64,000 nucleotides of DNA. It comes from Jezberella montanilacus. GTDB taxonomy: Bacteria > Pseudomonadota > Gammaproteobacteria > Burkholderiales > Burkholderiaceae_B. Made by a program: the position numbers and the translations under genes. Location of the stretch: the NCBI RefSeq assembly GCF_003003055.1, contig NZ_PVTV01000012.1, positions 1-64,000 of the forward strand, in the 5' to 3' direction. This document shows positions 9,151 to 18,058 of this stretch, piece after piece. The notes below the pieces were generated by a model that saw only the letters and a list, made by a program, of their open reading frames with translations, had not been told where the DNA came from and ran no database searches. Numbering within the stretch: the stretch's first letter is position 1; each line of letters opens with the position of its first letter.

Positions 9151-10043
9151 TGAATCACCACCCAGTGATCAAGCAGTAAAGCTGCAAACAGCAGAGAGAG
9201 GTAGATAATTGAATCTCTAAATAATTTGCGCGCCAGCTCATCACTATAAGAACGGAACAAGCGGTAGGCGTTAAACACGAACCACGCACCAAGCAGCGTC
9301 GCTAGCGCAAGATATAACAAACCGCTCATGCCAATCACATAGGGCAACAGGGTGGTGGCCCAGAGAGCCACGCTGTATAGCAAAATATGCAACCGGGTAA
9401 ATTTTTCACCATGCGTGACAGGCAGCATGGGTAGTCCTGCGCTGGCGTAATCTTTAGTACGGTATAGCGCCAAAGCCCAGAAATGGGGCGGCGTCCATAT
9501 AAAGATAATCAACACCAGCAACCAAGCCTGCGCCGGCACTGCATCGGCAATAGCTGCCCAACCCAGCGCTGGCGGCATGGCGCCTGATAGCCCGCCAATC
9601 ACAATATTCTGAGGGGTCCGAGGTTTAAGGATGACGGTGTAGATCACTGCGTAACCAACAAATGTCGCGAAGGTCAACCACATGGTGAGTGGGTTGACCC
9701 ATCGATACAAAATCAACATTCCAGCACCACCCAGCAGACCCGACAGCAATAATACCTGTGTGGGCGGGATGGTGCCTGCAGCGGTTCCTCGTCTCGCTGT
9801 TCGAAGCATCTTGGCATCGACTTGTTGCTCAATCAAACAATTGATGGCAAAGGCTGCCGCAGCCAACAACCAGATACCAACGGTCGCACAAGCGACCTTA
9901 GACAGATCAGGTAAGCCAGGTGTTGCCAGAAACATCCCAATCACGGCACAAAAGACCGCTAATTGGGTGACGCGCGGCTTAGTCAGCACCCAATATTGGC
10001 GCAACAAACCGAGATTGCTGTCTTTAGCGGTGGTTGATGTCAT
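9147..10043 (-). CDS. ctaB: Protoheme IX farnesyltransferase (heme O synthase)
   Basis: This UbiA-type prenyltransferase adds a farnesyl group to heme b, giving heme O. The 298 residues form about nine membrane helices. The two Asp-rich or polar loops are present ([18 protein letters not shown], with the conserved DAKMxRTxxR, and [15 protein letters not shown]). It overlaps ctaA (ATGA) and sco, so the three are translated as a unit. With ctaA it makes heme A for the oxidase encoded upstream. Confidence 0.96.
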   Translation of the reverse strand: MTSTTAKDSNLGLLRQYWVLTKPRVTQLAVFCAVIGMFLATPGLPDLSKVACATVGIWLLAAAAFAINCLIEQQVDAKMLRTARRGTAAGTIPPTQVLLLSGLLGGAGMLILYRWVNPLTMWLTFATFVGYAVIYTVILKPRTPQNIVIGGLSGAMPPALGWAAIADAVPAQAWLLVLIIFIWTPPHFWALALYRTKDYASAGLPMLPVTHGEKFTRLHILLYSVALWATTLLPYVIGMSGLLYLALATLLGAWFVFNAYRLFRSYSDELARKLFRDSIIYLSLLFAALLLDHWVVIQ

Positions 10044-11059
10044 GACTGCGTTTGTGTTGAGTGAGTCGACATTGTACCGAGCCGAACCAGCATGGTCACT
10101 GTCACAATCACAAGGCCTGCTGCCCCGCCGCTATGCATGACCGCGATCGCAATCGGCCACTGGAAAAAAATAGTCGTCAATCCTGTTAAAACTTGCGCGC
10201 ACAACAAAGTTAACGCTAGATTGGCTGGACCTCGCAGGCCTGCAAACTGCCGGAGTTGCCATGCCAAGATTGCCAGATAGCTAAACACCACAAACGCGGC
10301 ATTTCGGTGAACCCAGTGGATAGCGGTCAGCGCATGCTGAGAAATCATTGCACCTGCAGTTGTCTCTCCCAAGCCTCTCAACAACGAAAAACCGTCGTTA
10401 AAATCCATTTCAGGTAGCCAGTCCCCCTGACAGGTCGGGAAATCCATACAGGCCAGTGCCGCATAATTAGTACTGACCCAGCCACCGAGACCGATTTGCG
10501 TAAAAAGAACGATCAAACCCAAGGCGGCCCAGGGGATAAAGCGCTTAGCCGACTGGGGAATCGTCGCATGTGTTTTTTGGCGGGCAGCGAGCCAAGTCAT
10601 TAAACCGAGCAGAGACATACCAAATAGCAAATGGGCGGTTACGACGATTGGCATGAGCCGGTGGGTCACTGTCCAGGCACCAAAGGCGCCTTGAAGGCAA
10701 ACGGCGACTAGGGTGAGACTAGCCAAAAAGGGCGTGCGGCCTATCGGCTTGCGATGGCGCCAAGCCATGAAAACAATGGCGATGATCAGCAGACCTAAAG
10801 CTGCGCCCGCGTAGCGATGAACCATTTCGATCCACGCCTTCGAAACGGTCACCGGACCGTCAGGCATGGCGGTGGTGGCGGTGTTGATGTCATGCGCTGC
10901 ACCAATGGGCGTGACGCTACCATAGCAGCCTGGCCAGTCTGGGCATCCTAAACCCGAGTCAGTAAGCCTGACGAAGGCACCAAACATAATCAGATCGAGG
11001 GTCAGAAACCAAGTCAAAAAAACGAGACGACTATACCGTCGAAGTTGGGTATCGCTCAT
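10040..11059 (-). CDS. ctaA: Heme A synthase (CtaA/COX15)
   Basis: CtaA oxidises the methyl group on heme O to a formyl group, giving heme A. The 339-residue protein has about eight membrane helices in two four-helix halves. His residues expected as heme ligands occur in [27 protein letters not shown] and VMHSGGAAG. The Cys pair C-P-D-W-P-G-C in the first periplasmic loop and a second Cys pair (CMDFPTC) fit the Cys-containing class. It sits six bases after the Sco-like gene and overlaps ctaB. Confidence 0.95.
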   Translation of the reverse strand: MSDTQLRRYSRLVFLTWFLTLDLIMFGAFVRLTDSGLGCPDWPGCYGSVTPIGAAHDINTATTAMPDGPVTVSKAWIEMVHRYAGAALGLLIIAIVFMAWRHRKPIGRTPFLASLTLVAVCLQGAFGAWTVTHRLMPIVVTAHLLFGMSLLGLMTWLAARQKTHATIPQSAKRFIPWAALGLIVLFTQIGLGGWVSTNYAALACMDFPTCQGDWLPEMDFNDGFSLLRGLGETTAGAMISQHALTAIHWVHRNAAFVVFSYLAILAWQLRQFAGLRGPANLALTLLCAQVLTGLTTIFFQWPIAIAVMHSGGAAGLVIVTVTMLVRLGTMSTHSTQTQS

Positions 11060-11065
11060 TTTTAG

Positions 11066-11710
11066 CTAACCAATCCGCGAGTTGGTAAGCAGCTTACGAA
11101 GTTCATCGCGGATTTTGCTGGGATCCGCATCTTCAGGGTATTGAATAAACAGGTTACCGAGTGGATCGATGATCCAGAGAAAATTATTGATACCTTTATT
11201 AATTGGGTTTTTGCCGTCGTTGGGATATAAAAACACCGTGAGCTGCTCGGGCTTGACTCGGACCATGATCGTCCCTTTGTAAGCGTCCAGCACTTTTTGG
11301 GGCACTGGGGCATCATCGGTGATGAACCAGATTCTCTTCAGCCGTTCGACTTCTTTACCTTGGCTTGCGTGGGCATTGCGCCAGATAAATAGTTTTTTAG
11401 CGCAGTCATCACCGCACTGACCGCTATCGGCTGTGGCCAGTACCCATTTACCGTTCAGGGTTGCCAGATCAAATGGCTCACCTTCAATGGTCGTGAGCAC
11501 TAGGGCGCCTGATGCTGGAACAGGTCGTTGGGGGTCGATAAGCATGCCGTAGGCAACACTATTGGCGGGCCTCAGGCTGGGATTGAAATAAACCAGCACT
11601 GCTGCGAGAACGGGGGCCAGACTCAGCAAAAAAATAAGGATCAAGGGCAGCCGAGACCGGCTCTTGCCCTGTGGACCTGTTGGTGACCGACCAACGTTAA
11701 TTTGGCTCAT
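11066..11710 (-). CDS. Sco-like membrane-anchored protein of the oxidase cluster
   Basis: This 214-residue protein has one N-terminal membrane anchor (about 21-41) and a periplasmic thioredoxin-like domain. C99-G-D-D-C103 has the same C-x3-C spacing as Sco copper sites, and NFLWIIDPLGNLFIQYPED resembles the beta-strand region before the Sco His. I see no equivalent of the Sco MDHS histidine, so copper binding is uncertain; it may act as a thiol reductant. Proteins of this kind are regularly found between SURF1 and ctaA in Burkholderiales, but their role is not well defined. Confidence 0.7.
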   Translation of the reverse strand: MSQINVGRSPTGPQGKSRSRLPLILIFLLSLAPVLAAVLVYFNPSLRPANSVAYGMLIDPQRPVPASGALVLTTIEGEPFDLATLNGKWVLATADSGQCGDDCAKKLFIWRNAHASQGKEVERLKRIWFITDDAPVPQKVLDAYKGTIMVRVKPEQLTVFLYPNDGKNPINKGINNFLWIIDPLGNLFIQYPEDADPSKIRDELRKLLTNSRIG

Positions 11711-11768
11711 TTCACATCTACCTATAAAAGCTTGCGCAGGTTATGGCGCACCCACCATTATCGCCGAT

Positions 11769-12602
11769 CTAGTCTTCACGCTTTGTCCGGTAATAGGCTT
11801 TAAAAGCAATAACCACCCAAGCTATCAGGGCAATCGTTGCAAACCCAAACCATTGCAAGGCGTAGCCCTGATTTTTATCGGAGTCAATTGAGGGTTGCGG
11901 CCAAGATCGGCTCAAGCCATCAGCCTTTGTGTCGGTTTGCAGCAGCACAGTCGAGATAAAGTTCAAACCTGTTGCCGTTTTTAGGTCAATCAGCTCGATA
12001 TTTTGAACCCGCGGCAAGGATTCTAATGAAGGTTGATGACTACCCGCTTGTTGCTGCGGCCAACCCTTTGGTAAGGTGCCTTGGCCGGCCGGTCCACTCA
12101 GGCGCCAGATTTCAAAAAGCCGAGGCACGTGTTCTGCTAATTCTCCGGTGACGATTTGCTCTTCGTTCCCGCCTACCACTTGTTTAATTAAAGCAATATT
12201 TTTAGCTTCCTCACTAGCTGGATCTACTGTAAGACCGTCAATCATTCGGGGTAGCCAGCCTCGCAATACCAAGACCGCCGAGCCATCTTTAAGCATCAAG
12301 GGGGTCGCAAGCCACAGACCTGGGCGGCCTTCTTGATTGCGGTTGTCGATGAGTAAACTCAACTCGGGCATCCACCGACCTTCAGCAATCGCTGGCAACC
12401 AGGCCTTTAGACTGGATGGCGCAAGGGTTGCTGACAAAAATAGCGGACTGCCTTTGCGTCCTGAGTCGATTTGGGCTGCGATCGCTTTACGTTCCTCTGC
12501 ACGACGCAATTGCCAGCGACCTAAAGAGACAAACACGACACAAATCACCGCCAGCAACAGCAGGGCCGCCCAAGTCATCAGCCGATCATGCCGGGTGGTC
12601 AT
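11769..12602 (-). CDS. SURF1-family cytochrome oxidase assembly protein
   Basis: This 277-residue protein has the SURF1 layout: one N-terminal membrane helix followed by LGRWQLRRAEER, a large periplasmic domain (DNRNQEGRPGLWLATPL and VLVLRGWLP), and a C-terminal helix with the conserved NQGYALQWFGFA. SURF1 binds heme A and helps insert it into subunit I. Its start overlaps the 5' flank of the divergent DUF2909 gene. The gap of 58 bases to the next gene shows no terminator. Confidence 0.9.
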   Translation of the reverse strand: MTTRHDRLMTWAALLLLAVICVVFVSLGRWQLRRAEERKAIAAQIDSGRKGSPLFLSATLAPSSLKAWLPAIAEGRWMPELSLLIDNRNQEGRPGLWLATPLMLKDGSAVLVLRGWLPRMIDGLTVDPASEEAKNIALIKQVVGGNEEQIVTGELAEHVPRLFEIWRLSGPAGQGTLPKGWPQQQAGSHQPSLESLPRVQNIELIDLKTATGLNFISTVLLQTDTKADGLSRSWPQPSIDSDKNQGYALQWFGFATIALIAWVVIAFKAYYRTKRED

Positions 12603-12638
12603 TTGAGCGATAATCCGATTATTACGGGGGTATTTCTA

Positions 12639-12842
12639 ATGCGTATCGTTGTTGCGATCATCTTTGTGGTTATCCTGGCAAGTCTCGGTTCGGCGCTGTT
12701 TTATCTGATGAGGGATAAGGGCAAAAGCAGCAAGACTGTCTATGCGCTGACAGTGCGTATCGGTCTGTCTGTCGTATTGTTTCTGTTCCTGCTGTTCGCC
12801 AACTGGATGGGTTGGATTCAAGCGACAGGCTCACTGCGCTGA
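12639..12842 (+). CDS. Twin-transmembrane DUF2909-type protein
   Basis: This 67-residue membrane protein has two hydrophobic helices joined by the basic loop RDKGKSSK. The ATG at 12639 is preferred over the frame start at 12588 because GGGGG lies about eight bases upstream and the extra 17 residues are polar and unconserved-looking. DUF2909 proteins sit beside coxC/SURF1 in Burkholderiales and are presumed to help oxidase assembly. It is divergent from SURF1 and shares a bidirectional terminator with ctaE. Confidence 0.75.
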   Translation: MRIVVAIIFVVILASLGSALFYLMRDKGKSSKTVYALTVRIGLSVVLFLFLLFANWMGWIQATGSLR

Positions 12843-12880
12843 TACGAGCACTGCAGTGATACTTAGTCTGTCATTTTGAT

Positions 12881-12909
12881 AAAAAAAGCCGGCATTGCCG
12901 GCCTTTTTT
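12881..12909. terminator. Bidirectional terminator between DUF2909 gene and ctaE
   Basis: GCCGGC (12888-12893) and GCCGGC (12897-12902) form a 6-bp G+C stem with a tight loop. It is flanked by seven A on the left and six T on the right, so it can end transcription from both convergent genes. Confidence 0.8.
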
Positions 12910-12929
12910 ACGCGTGTCGATCGAGCTGC

Positions 12930-13805
12930 TTACATCCAGTAAACAAAGATGTACAGGCCAAGCCACACCACGTCAACAAAGTGCCAATACCAGGCAGCAC
13001 CTTCAAAACCGAAGTGGTGATCGGGTTTGAAATGACCTTTGATCATCCTGAACATGATCACGGTCAACATGGTCGCACCCAACAACACGTGAAAGCCATG
13101 AAAGCCTGTCAACAGAAAGAACAGTGATCCGTAGGCTCCAGAAGAGAACTTCAGATTCAGCTCTGTGTATGCGTGTATATATTCAACAGCTTGGCAGCCC
13201 ACGAAGATAAAGCCAAGGATGATCGTCGCAGCCATCCAGAAAATCGCTTTGGCGCGATGATTGGCGATCAGAGCGTGATGGGAAATTGTCAAGGTAACGC
13301 CCGAGGACAACAACAAGGCGGTATTGATTGTTGGCAACCAGAAAGGTGTCACCGTACCAAACGACTCAACCGTGCCAGCCGGACCAGCATTGGGCCATAC
13401 GGCGTTAAACGCTGGCCACAGCAATTGTTTGTGATCCAGATCACCGAGCCAGGGGATAGTGACTGTCCGCGTGTACCAGAGGGCACCAAAAAATGCCGAG
13501 AAAAACATGACTTCAGAAAAAATAAACCAGCTCATGCTCCAGCGATATGAATTATCGATGCGCTTGCTGTTAAGTCCGGTTTCAGATTCGTGGATCGCGT
13601 CGCCAAACCATGAATACAGGACAACAAACAACCCCAACACGCCTGCAAGTACGGCCCACTTGGCAAGATCAACGTGATTGACCCAGGCTGCCGCACCCAA
13701 CATGACAACGAGCAGACACATACTCGCACGAGCCGGATGAGGCGAGCTATGCGGCACATAGTAATAAGGCGCCTCTTTGGCTTGAATCGAGTGTCCTGCA
13801 CTCAT
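12930..13805 (-). CDS. ctaE: Cytochrome c oxidase subunit III
   Basis: Subunit III stabilises the oxidase core and the proton-uptake path. The 291 residues form seven membrane helices. Recognisable stretches are YRWSMSWFIFSEVMFFSAFFGAL, the conserved GFHGFHVLLGA, and the C-terminal HFVDVVWLGLYIFVYW. GGAGAA lies just before the ATG. It belongs to the oxidase cluster, downstream of the DUF2970 gene on the same strand. Confidence 0.97.
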   Translation of the reverse strand: MSAGHSIQAKEAPYYYVPHSSPHPARASMCLLVVMLGAAAWVNHVDLAKWAVLAGVLGLFVVLYSWFGDAIHESETGLNSKRIDNSYRWSMSWFIFSEVMFFSAFFGALWYTRTVTIPWLGDLDHKQLLWPAFNAVWPNAGPAGTVESFGTVTPFWLPTINTALLLSSGVTLTISHHALIANHRAKAIFWMAATIILGFIFVGCQAVEYIHAYTELNLKFSSGAYGSLFFLLTGFHGFHVLLGATMLTVIMFRMIKGHFKPDHHFGFEGAAWYWHFVDVVWLGLYIFVYWM

Positions 13806-13890
13806 GTCGTTCTCCCAGCTACAGATGTTTGGTTACAAACAGTTAATAAGAAATAACTTGAACAGATTTTTACCGAGCCGATCTGGGTCG

Positions 13891-14115
13891 TTACTTTAGT
13901 AGTGATATTGCCCAAGTTGCTACAGACACTAAAGCCACGACAAAGATCACACCGCCGATCAGTCCTGCAATGACTAAGTGAACGGGGTTCAACTTAGCCA
14001 TATCTTCTTGATACCCAGAGCCCTTACGCACCCCGAACATTGCCCAGGATACTGCTTTGAGCGTCTGAAAGAAATTCAGCTTTCTCTGGCTAAGTTCTTT
14101 CAGATCTTCAGTCAT
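13891..14115 (-). CDS. DUF2970 membrane protein of the oxidase cluster
   Basis: This 74-residue protein has one or two hydrophobic segments. KLNFFQTLKAVSWAMFGVRKGSGYQEDMAKLNP is the DUF2970 core, followed by a C-terminal helix (VIAGLIGGVIFVVALVSVA). The ATG at 14115 follows GAGGTA at a spacing of ten; the frame runs eight residues further upstream without a ribosome site. The family is a constant neighbour of ctaE and cox11 in betaproteobacteria, and its function is unproven. Confidence 0.8.
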   Translation of the reverse strand: MTEDLKELSQRKLNFFQTLKAVSWAMFGVRKGSGYQEDMAKLNPVHLVIAGLIGGVIFVVALVSVATWAISLLK

Positions 14116-14153
14116 GCGTAAAGTTACCTCGACAATCAAGAAACACTAAACCG

Positions 14154-14252
14154 CTACAAATTCTTAACGATAGTCCACGCAAATAACGCGACAACAATAA
14201 ACAAAAACACCAGCCCGACGCGTTTATTTTTGCTACGTTGTTCTGGTGTCAT
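14154..14252 (-). CDS. Cytochrome oxidase small assembly protein (32 aa)
   Basis: This small gene lies right after ctaD on the minus strand (ATG at 14252-14250, TAG at 14156-14154). The product is a 32-residue peptide: a basic N-terminus MTPEQRSKNKR, one membrane helix (VGLVFLFIVVALFAWTIV) and KNL. Peptides of this shape in the same position are annotated in Burkholderiales as small oxidase assembly proteins. The gap to ctaD is nine bases, and I see only a weak ribosome site, so translation may be coupled to ctaD. In related genomes cox11 usually follows here; it is absent. Confidence 0.75.
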   Translation of the reverse strand: MTPEQRSKNKRVGLVFLFIVVALFAWTIVKNL

Positions 14253-14261
14253 TAGCTTGGC

Positions 14262-15863
14262 TTATTTAACGACTGGTGGTTCTACGAAAGTGTGGAACGG
14301 TGCAGGTGAAGGCACAGTCCATTCGAGACCTTCGGCGCCGTCCCAGGGCTTCGCAGCTGCGGGCGCACCTTTGCCTGCGTATGCTTTAAGCACGATGTAG
14401 AGGAACAATAACTGCGACAAACCAAACCAGAAGGCACCAATCGTGGCTATCTGATGGAAGTCAGTAAATTGAGCTGGGTAATCGGCATAACGACGCGGCA
14501 TCCCAGCCAACCCCAAGAAGTGCATCGGGAAGAAGGTGACATTAAACGAGATCATGCTTGACCAGAAATGGACCTTGCCCAAGGTTTCGTCATACATGTA
14601 GCCGCACCACTTGGGCAGCCAGTAGTAGGTACCTGCAAACAAGCCAAACAGCGACCCAGCAACCAGCACGTAGTGGAAGTGTGCCACGACGTAATAGGTG
14701 TCATGCACTTGGATGTCGATAGGCGCCATCGACAGGATCAAGCCAGTGAAACCACCAATCGTAAACACAAAGATAAACCCGATCGCAAACAACATAGGGG
14801 TTTCGAATGTCATCGAACCCTTCCACATCGTAGCCACCCAGTTAAACACCTTAACGCCTGTTGGGATTGAAATCAGCATCGTTGCGTACATGAAATACAA
14901 CTGTGCTGTAACCGGCATACCTGTCGCAAACATGTGATGGGCCCACACAATGAACGAGAGGATGGCGATCGAGGCTGTTGCATAAACCATGGAGGCATAG
15001 CCAAACAGCTGCTTGCGTGAGAAGGCTGGGACGATCGCCGAGACAATGCCGAAGGCCGGCAAAATCATAATGTAAACCTCGGGATGACCGAAGAACCAGA
15101 AGATATGCTGGTACAGCACTGGGTCGCCACCGGCTGCTGCGTTAAAGAACCCTGTACCGAAATGGCGGTCCGTCAGTACCATCGTGATGGCTGCTGCTAA
15201 AACGGGCATCACAGCAATCAACAGGTAAGCCGTAATGAGCCATGTCCAGCAGAACAAAGGCATTTTCATCAACGTCATGCCAGGCGCACGCATGTTCAAG
15301 ATTGTGACGACGATATTAATCGCCCCCATGATTGAAGATGCACCCATGATATGCACAGCAAAAATCGTCAAGTCCATGCCTGGACCCATTTGCGCGGTTA
15401 AAGGTGCGTATAAGGTCCAGCCAGCTGCAGTTGCCCCACCTGGCACAAAGAACGAAGTGGTTAACAGAACAGCGGCAACGGGCAGCAACCAGAAACTAAA
15501 GTTGTTCATCCGCGCAAAAGCCATGTCTGAGGCGCCGATTTGCAACGGAATCATCCAGTTCGCAAAGCCAACAAAAGCTGGCATGATCGCACCAAAAACC
15601 ATAATCAGACCATGCATGGTCGTGAACTGATTGAACAGTTCAGGCCTAAAGAACTGTAACCCGGGTTCAAACAGTTCTGTGCGCAGCAGAAGGGCTAAGG
15701 TGCCCCCCTCAAGAAGCATTGTGAACGAGAAGATGAGATACATCGTCCCAATGTCTTTGTGATTGGTTGCGAACAACCAGCGACGCCAGCCATGAAGCAT
15801 GCCATGATCATGGTCGCCTTCGTGCCCGTGTCCTGAAACGTGGTCTGCTGTAACGCTGCTCAT
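14262..15863 (-). CDS. ctaD: Cytochrome c oxidase subunit I
   Basis: This is the catalytic subunit, holding heme a and the heme a3-CuB centre that reduces oxygen and pumps protons. It has 533 residues and 12 membrane helices. TMHGLIMVF carries a heme a ligand. FGHPEVYI holds the CuB His cross-linked to Tyr. WAHHMFATG supplies the other CuB His residues, and [13 protein letters not shown] holds the heme a3/a His pair. The N-terminus faces the cytoplasm. It is co-directional with ctaC upstream and the small assembly peptide downstream. Confidence 0.98.
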   Translation of the reverse strand: MSSVTADHVSGHGHEGDHDHGMLHGWRRWLFATNHKDIGTMYLIFSFTMLLEGGTLALLLRTELFEPGLQFFRPELFNQFTTMHGLIMVFGAIMPAFVGFANWMIPLQIGASDMAFARMNNFSFWLLPVAAVLLTTSFFVPGGATAAGWTLYAPLTAQMGPGMDLTIFAVHIMGASSIMGAINIVVTILNMRAPGMTLMKMPLFCWTWLITAYLLIAVMPVLAAAITMVLTDRHFGTGFFNAAAGGDPVLYQHIFWFFGHPEVYIMILPAFGIVSAIVPAFSRKQLFGYASMVYATASIAILSFIVWAHHMFATGMPVTAQLYFMYATMLISIPTGVKVFNWVATMWKGSMTFETPMLFAIGFIFVFTIGGFTGLILSMAPIDIQVHDTYYVVAHFHYVLVAGSLFGLFAGTYYWLPKWCGYMYDETLGKVHFWSSMISFNVTFFPMHFLGLAGMPRRYADYPAQFTDFHQIATIGAFWFGLSQLLFLYIVLKAYAGKGAPAAAKPWDGAEGLEWTVPSPAPFHTFVEPPVVK

Positions 15864-15951
15864 ATTGGACTCCCCTGCTGCTTTTACCTATATCGTGCAA
15901 ACGTGGCACGATACGTCGTTAAATTTGATTGTTAGATCCCTGGCTCTGAAC

Positions 15952-17106
15952 TTAGCGAGCCGCCTTGATATCTGCCGGCGCCACAACAGGATCCTGACCT
16001 TTGCCTGCATTGCCCCAGCTATTACGAGTATAAGTAATCACCGCGGCAATCTCGACGTCACTCAGCTGATTGGCAAACGACTGCATGGCGGTGCCTTGGC
16101 GCCCTTTGAGCAGAATCGCAATTTGATCTGCTTTGGGGCCCATCACGACTTTGCTACCGTCAAGTGCAGGGAATGCACCCATGACACCTTTGCCGCTACC
16201 TTGATGGCAGGCTGCGCAAGTCTGATAAACCTTTTCTCCCCGTGCAACGAGCTCGGCTTGGGTCCATTCTTTGTTCGGGTCATCGGCTGAAGCGGCAAGC
16301 AGTTTTTGCTGATCTTCGGACCACTTGGCAAAGTCGGCCTCTGATCTGACGTCAACGACGATAGGCATAAACGCGTGGTCTTTACCGCACAGTTCCGAAC
16401 ATTGTCCGCGATAGACACCTACTTTGTCGGCGCGGAACCACGTATTACGGATAAAGCCGGGAATTGCATCTTGCTTCATGCTCAATTCAGGAACGGCCCA
16501 GGAGTGAATCACATCGCCACCGGTCGTCGCGATACGAATCTTCTTGCCGACAGGCACGACTAACGGATTATCAACTTCCATCAGATAGAAAGGGCCTTTA
16601 GGCTCTTTGTTTTCAATCTGGGCGCGTGGCGTCGACAGATTTGATAAAAACTTGACGCCTTTAGCAGGCCCATCGATGTATTCGTAACCCCATTTCCACT
16701 GGTAGCCCGTGGTTTTGATGGTCATGTCAGCGCCGCTGGTATCCTTCATGGCAACAACCGTGCGGGTTGCTGGCAGGGCCATTGCGATCACGATCAGGAA
16801 AGGGATAACCGTCCAGGCAACTTCTACCCCGACATGTTCATGAAAAGTAGCAGGCTTTGCACCGCGTGATTTCCGATGCGCCCATATTGAATAGAACATG
16901 ACACCGAAGACTGCCAGAAAGATGACCAGGCAAATCCACAACAGCATGTAGTGCAAATCATTGATGGCGTGCGTAATCTGAGTGACGCCCTCTGGCATAT
17001 TGATCTGATTAACACGCGGCCCGCCGGGCATATCCTTGACCTGCGCAGTCACCAGCTCGCTCATGAGCATGGCACAGGCGCCTAGAAATCCACTGAACTT
17101 CTTCAT
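15952..17106 (-). CDS. ctaC: Cytochrome c oxidase subunit II with fused cytochrome c domain
   Basis: Subunit II receives electrons from cytochrome c at the binuclear CuA site. The 384-residue protein has a signal peptide (about 1-21), two membrane helices, and a cupredoxin domain with the CuA ligands in CSELCGKDHAFM and the upstream His of GGDVIHSWAVPEL. A C-terminal class I cytochrome c domain carries CAACH, followed by a GAFPALDG-type loop. The fusion makes this a caa3-type oxidase. It is the first gene of the minus-strand cluster; the 88 bases to ctaD hold no visible terminator. Confidence 0.97.
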   Translation of the reverse strand: MKKFSGFLGACAMLMSELVTAQVKDMPGGPRVNQINMPEGVTQITHAINDLHYMLLWICLVIFLAVFGVMFYSIWAHRKSRGAKPATFHEHVGVEVAWTVIPFLIVIAMALPATRTVVAMKDTSGADMTIKTTGYQWKWGYEYIDGPAKGVKFLSNLSTPRAQIENKEPKGPFYLMEVDNPLVVPVGKKIRIATTGGDVIHSWAVPELSMKQDAIPGFIRNTWFRADKVGVYRGQCSELCGKDHAFMPIVVDVRSEADFAKWSEDQQKLLAASADDPNKEWTQAELVARGEKVYQTCAACHQGSGKGVMGAFPALDGSKVVMGPKADQIAILLKGRQGTAMQSFANQLSDVEIAAVITYTRNSWGNAGKGQDPVVAPADIKAAR

Positions 17107-17221
17107 GCTGACCTCGAAAAATTCATCACCAAACCGCGTGAGTATAAACGACAGCGAGGTGTAGTGGTTTACGATAGGTTAATTAATATTTCTATTCGGA
17201 ATCATTCCTATTAAGGATGCC
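17107..17221. promoter_or_regulatory. Divergent promoter region of ctaC and the Nudix gene
   Basis: These 115 A+T-rich bases carry a small perfect palindrome GGAAT-C-ATTCC (17198-17208) just upstream of the Nudix ribosome site. They must contain the oxidase-cluster promoter as well. No full sigma-70 pair stands out. Confidence 0.35.
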
Positions 17222-18058
17222 ATGCGCTTGTTTCCACACCAAGTTAACTTGAGTCTTTCTCGTTCTAAGCTGAGCGGTTTATTGTCATACTTTTTAGGGC
17301 AAGCGAATCAGTCTGCCCCGTCTGACGCACTGCCCTTGTGGATTGGCGGCCATCTTTGTGGCTCGCTGCGTCGTGCCGCTGTCGAGACATTGCGTGCGAG
17401 CCGTTCAGTTCGCTTACACACACACACCGTTCACATTGGTGACGAGCTGACCTCACTGCCAGCACTCAATGAGACTCTTGCCGAGATCGCCTTGGCGTTA
17501 AAGGCAGCCGGCCAAGCGCCAGGTTGGCGTGATGAACTGCTGGACGTCTGGTCAGAGCAAAATCAATCAATCGCGGGCATTGAGCGCGGGGTGGTGCGTC
17601 CGCTTGGACTGGTCACCAAGGCTGTGCATCTGAATGGCCTCTCGGCAGACGGTGGCATTTGGGTTGCCCGCCGTTCACTAACCAAAGCAACAGACCCGGG
17701 GGTGTGGGATACGCTAGTCGGCGGACTCGTTGGCTATCAGGAGGACCCGGAAATCGCCTTAATCCGCGAGTCCGATGAAGAGGCTGGTTTAGATGCACCT
17801 CAAATTTCGCAAAGAACTTCACTCAGAAAAATTACGCGCATGCACAGACAAGTTAAAGAAGGCTTTCAGGCTGAGGATGTGCTCACCAGCGAGTGCGTAC
17901 TCGAATCCGGTGTAACCCCTCAAAACCGGGACGGTGAAGTCATGGAAATCGCCTGTCTGGCGCCCGACACCCTCATGCGAATGCTGGGAGAAGATGCCTT
18001 CACTATCGAAGCATCCATTGTGCTTGCGGAAGATCTGTTACGCAGAAGTGTTGGGTGA
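17222..18058 (+). CDS. Nudix hydrolase with DUF4743-type N-terminus
   Basis: This 278-residue soluble protein has two parts. The N-terminal ~120 residues (SALPLWIGGHLCGSL-like start, then a helix-rich part) resemble the DUF4743 extension of thiamine-pyrophosphokinase-related Nudix proteins. A Nudix fold follows, with the box G-x5-E-x7-RESDEEAGL around residues 165-190. The position usually hydrophobic after RE is Ser, a mild deviation. The substrate is likely a nucleoside or thiamine diphosphate derivative. An AAGGA site precedes the ATG. Its 3' end overlaps the convergent antiporter gene by 21 bases. Confidence 0.85.
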   Translation: MRLFPHQVNLSLSRSKLSGLLSYFLGQANQSAPSDALPLWIGGHLCGSLRRAAVETLRASRSVRLHTHTVHIGDELTSLPALNETLAEIALALKAAGQAPGWRDELLDVWSEQNQSIAGIERGVVRPLGLVTKAVHLNGLSADGGIWVARRSLTKATDPGVWDTLVGGLVGYQEDPEIALIRESDEEAGLDAPQISQRTSLRKITRMHRQVKEGFQAEDVLTSECVLESGVTPQNRDGEVMEIACLAPDTLMRMLGEDAFTIEASIVLAEDLLRRSVG

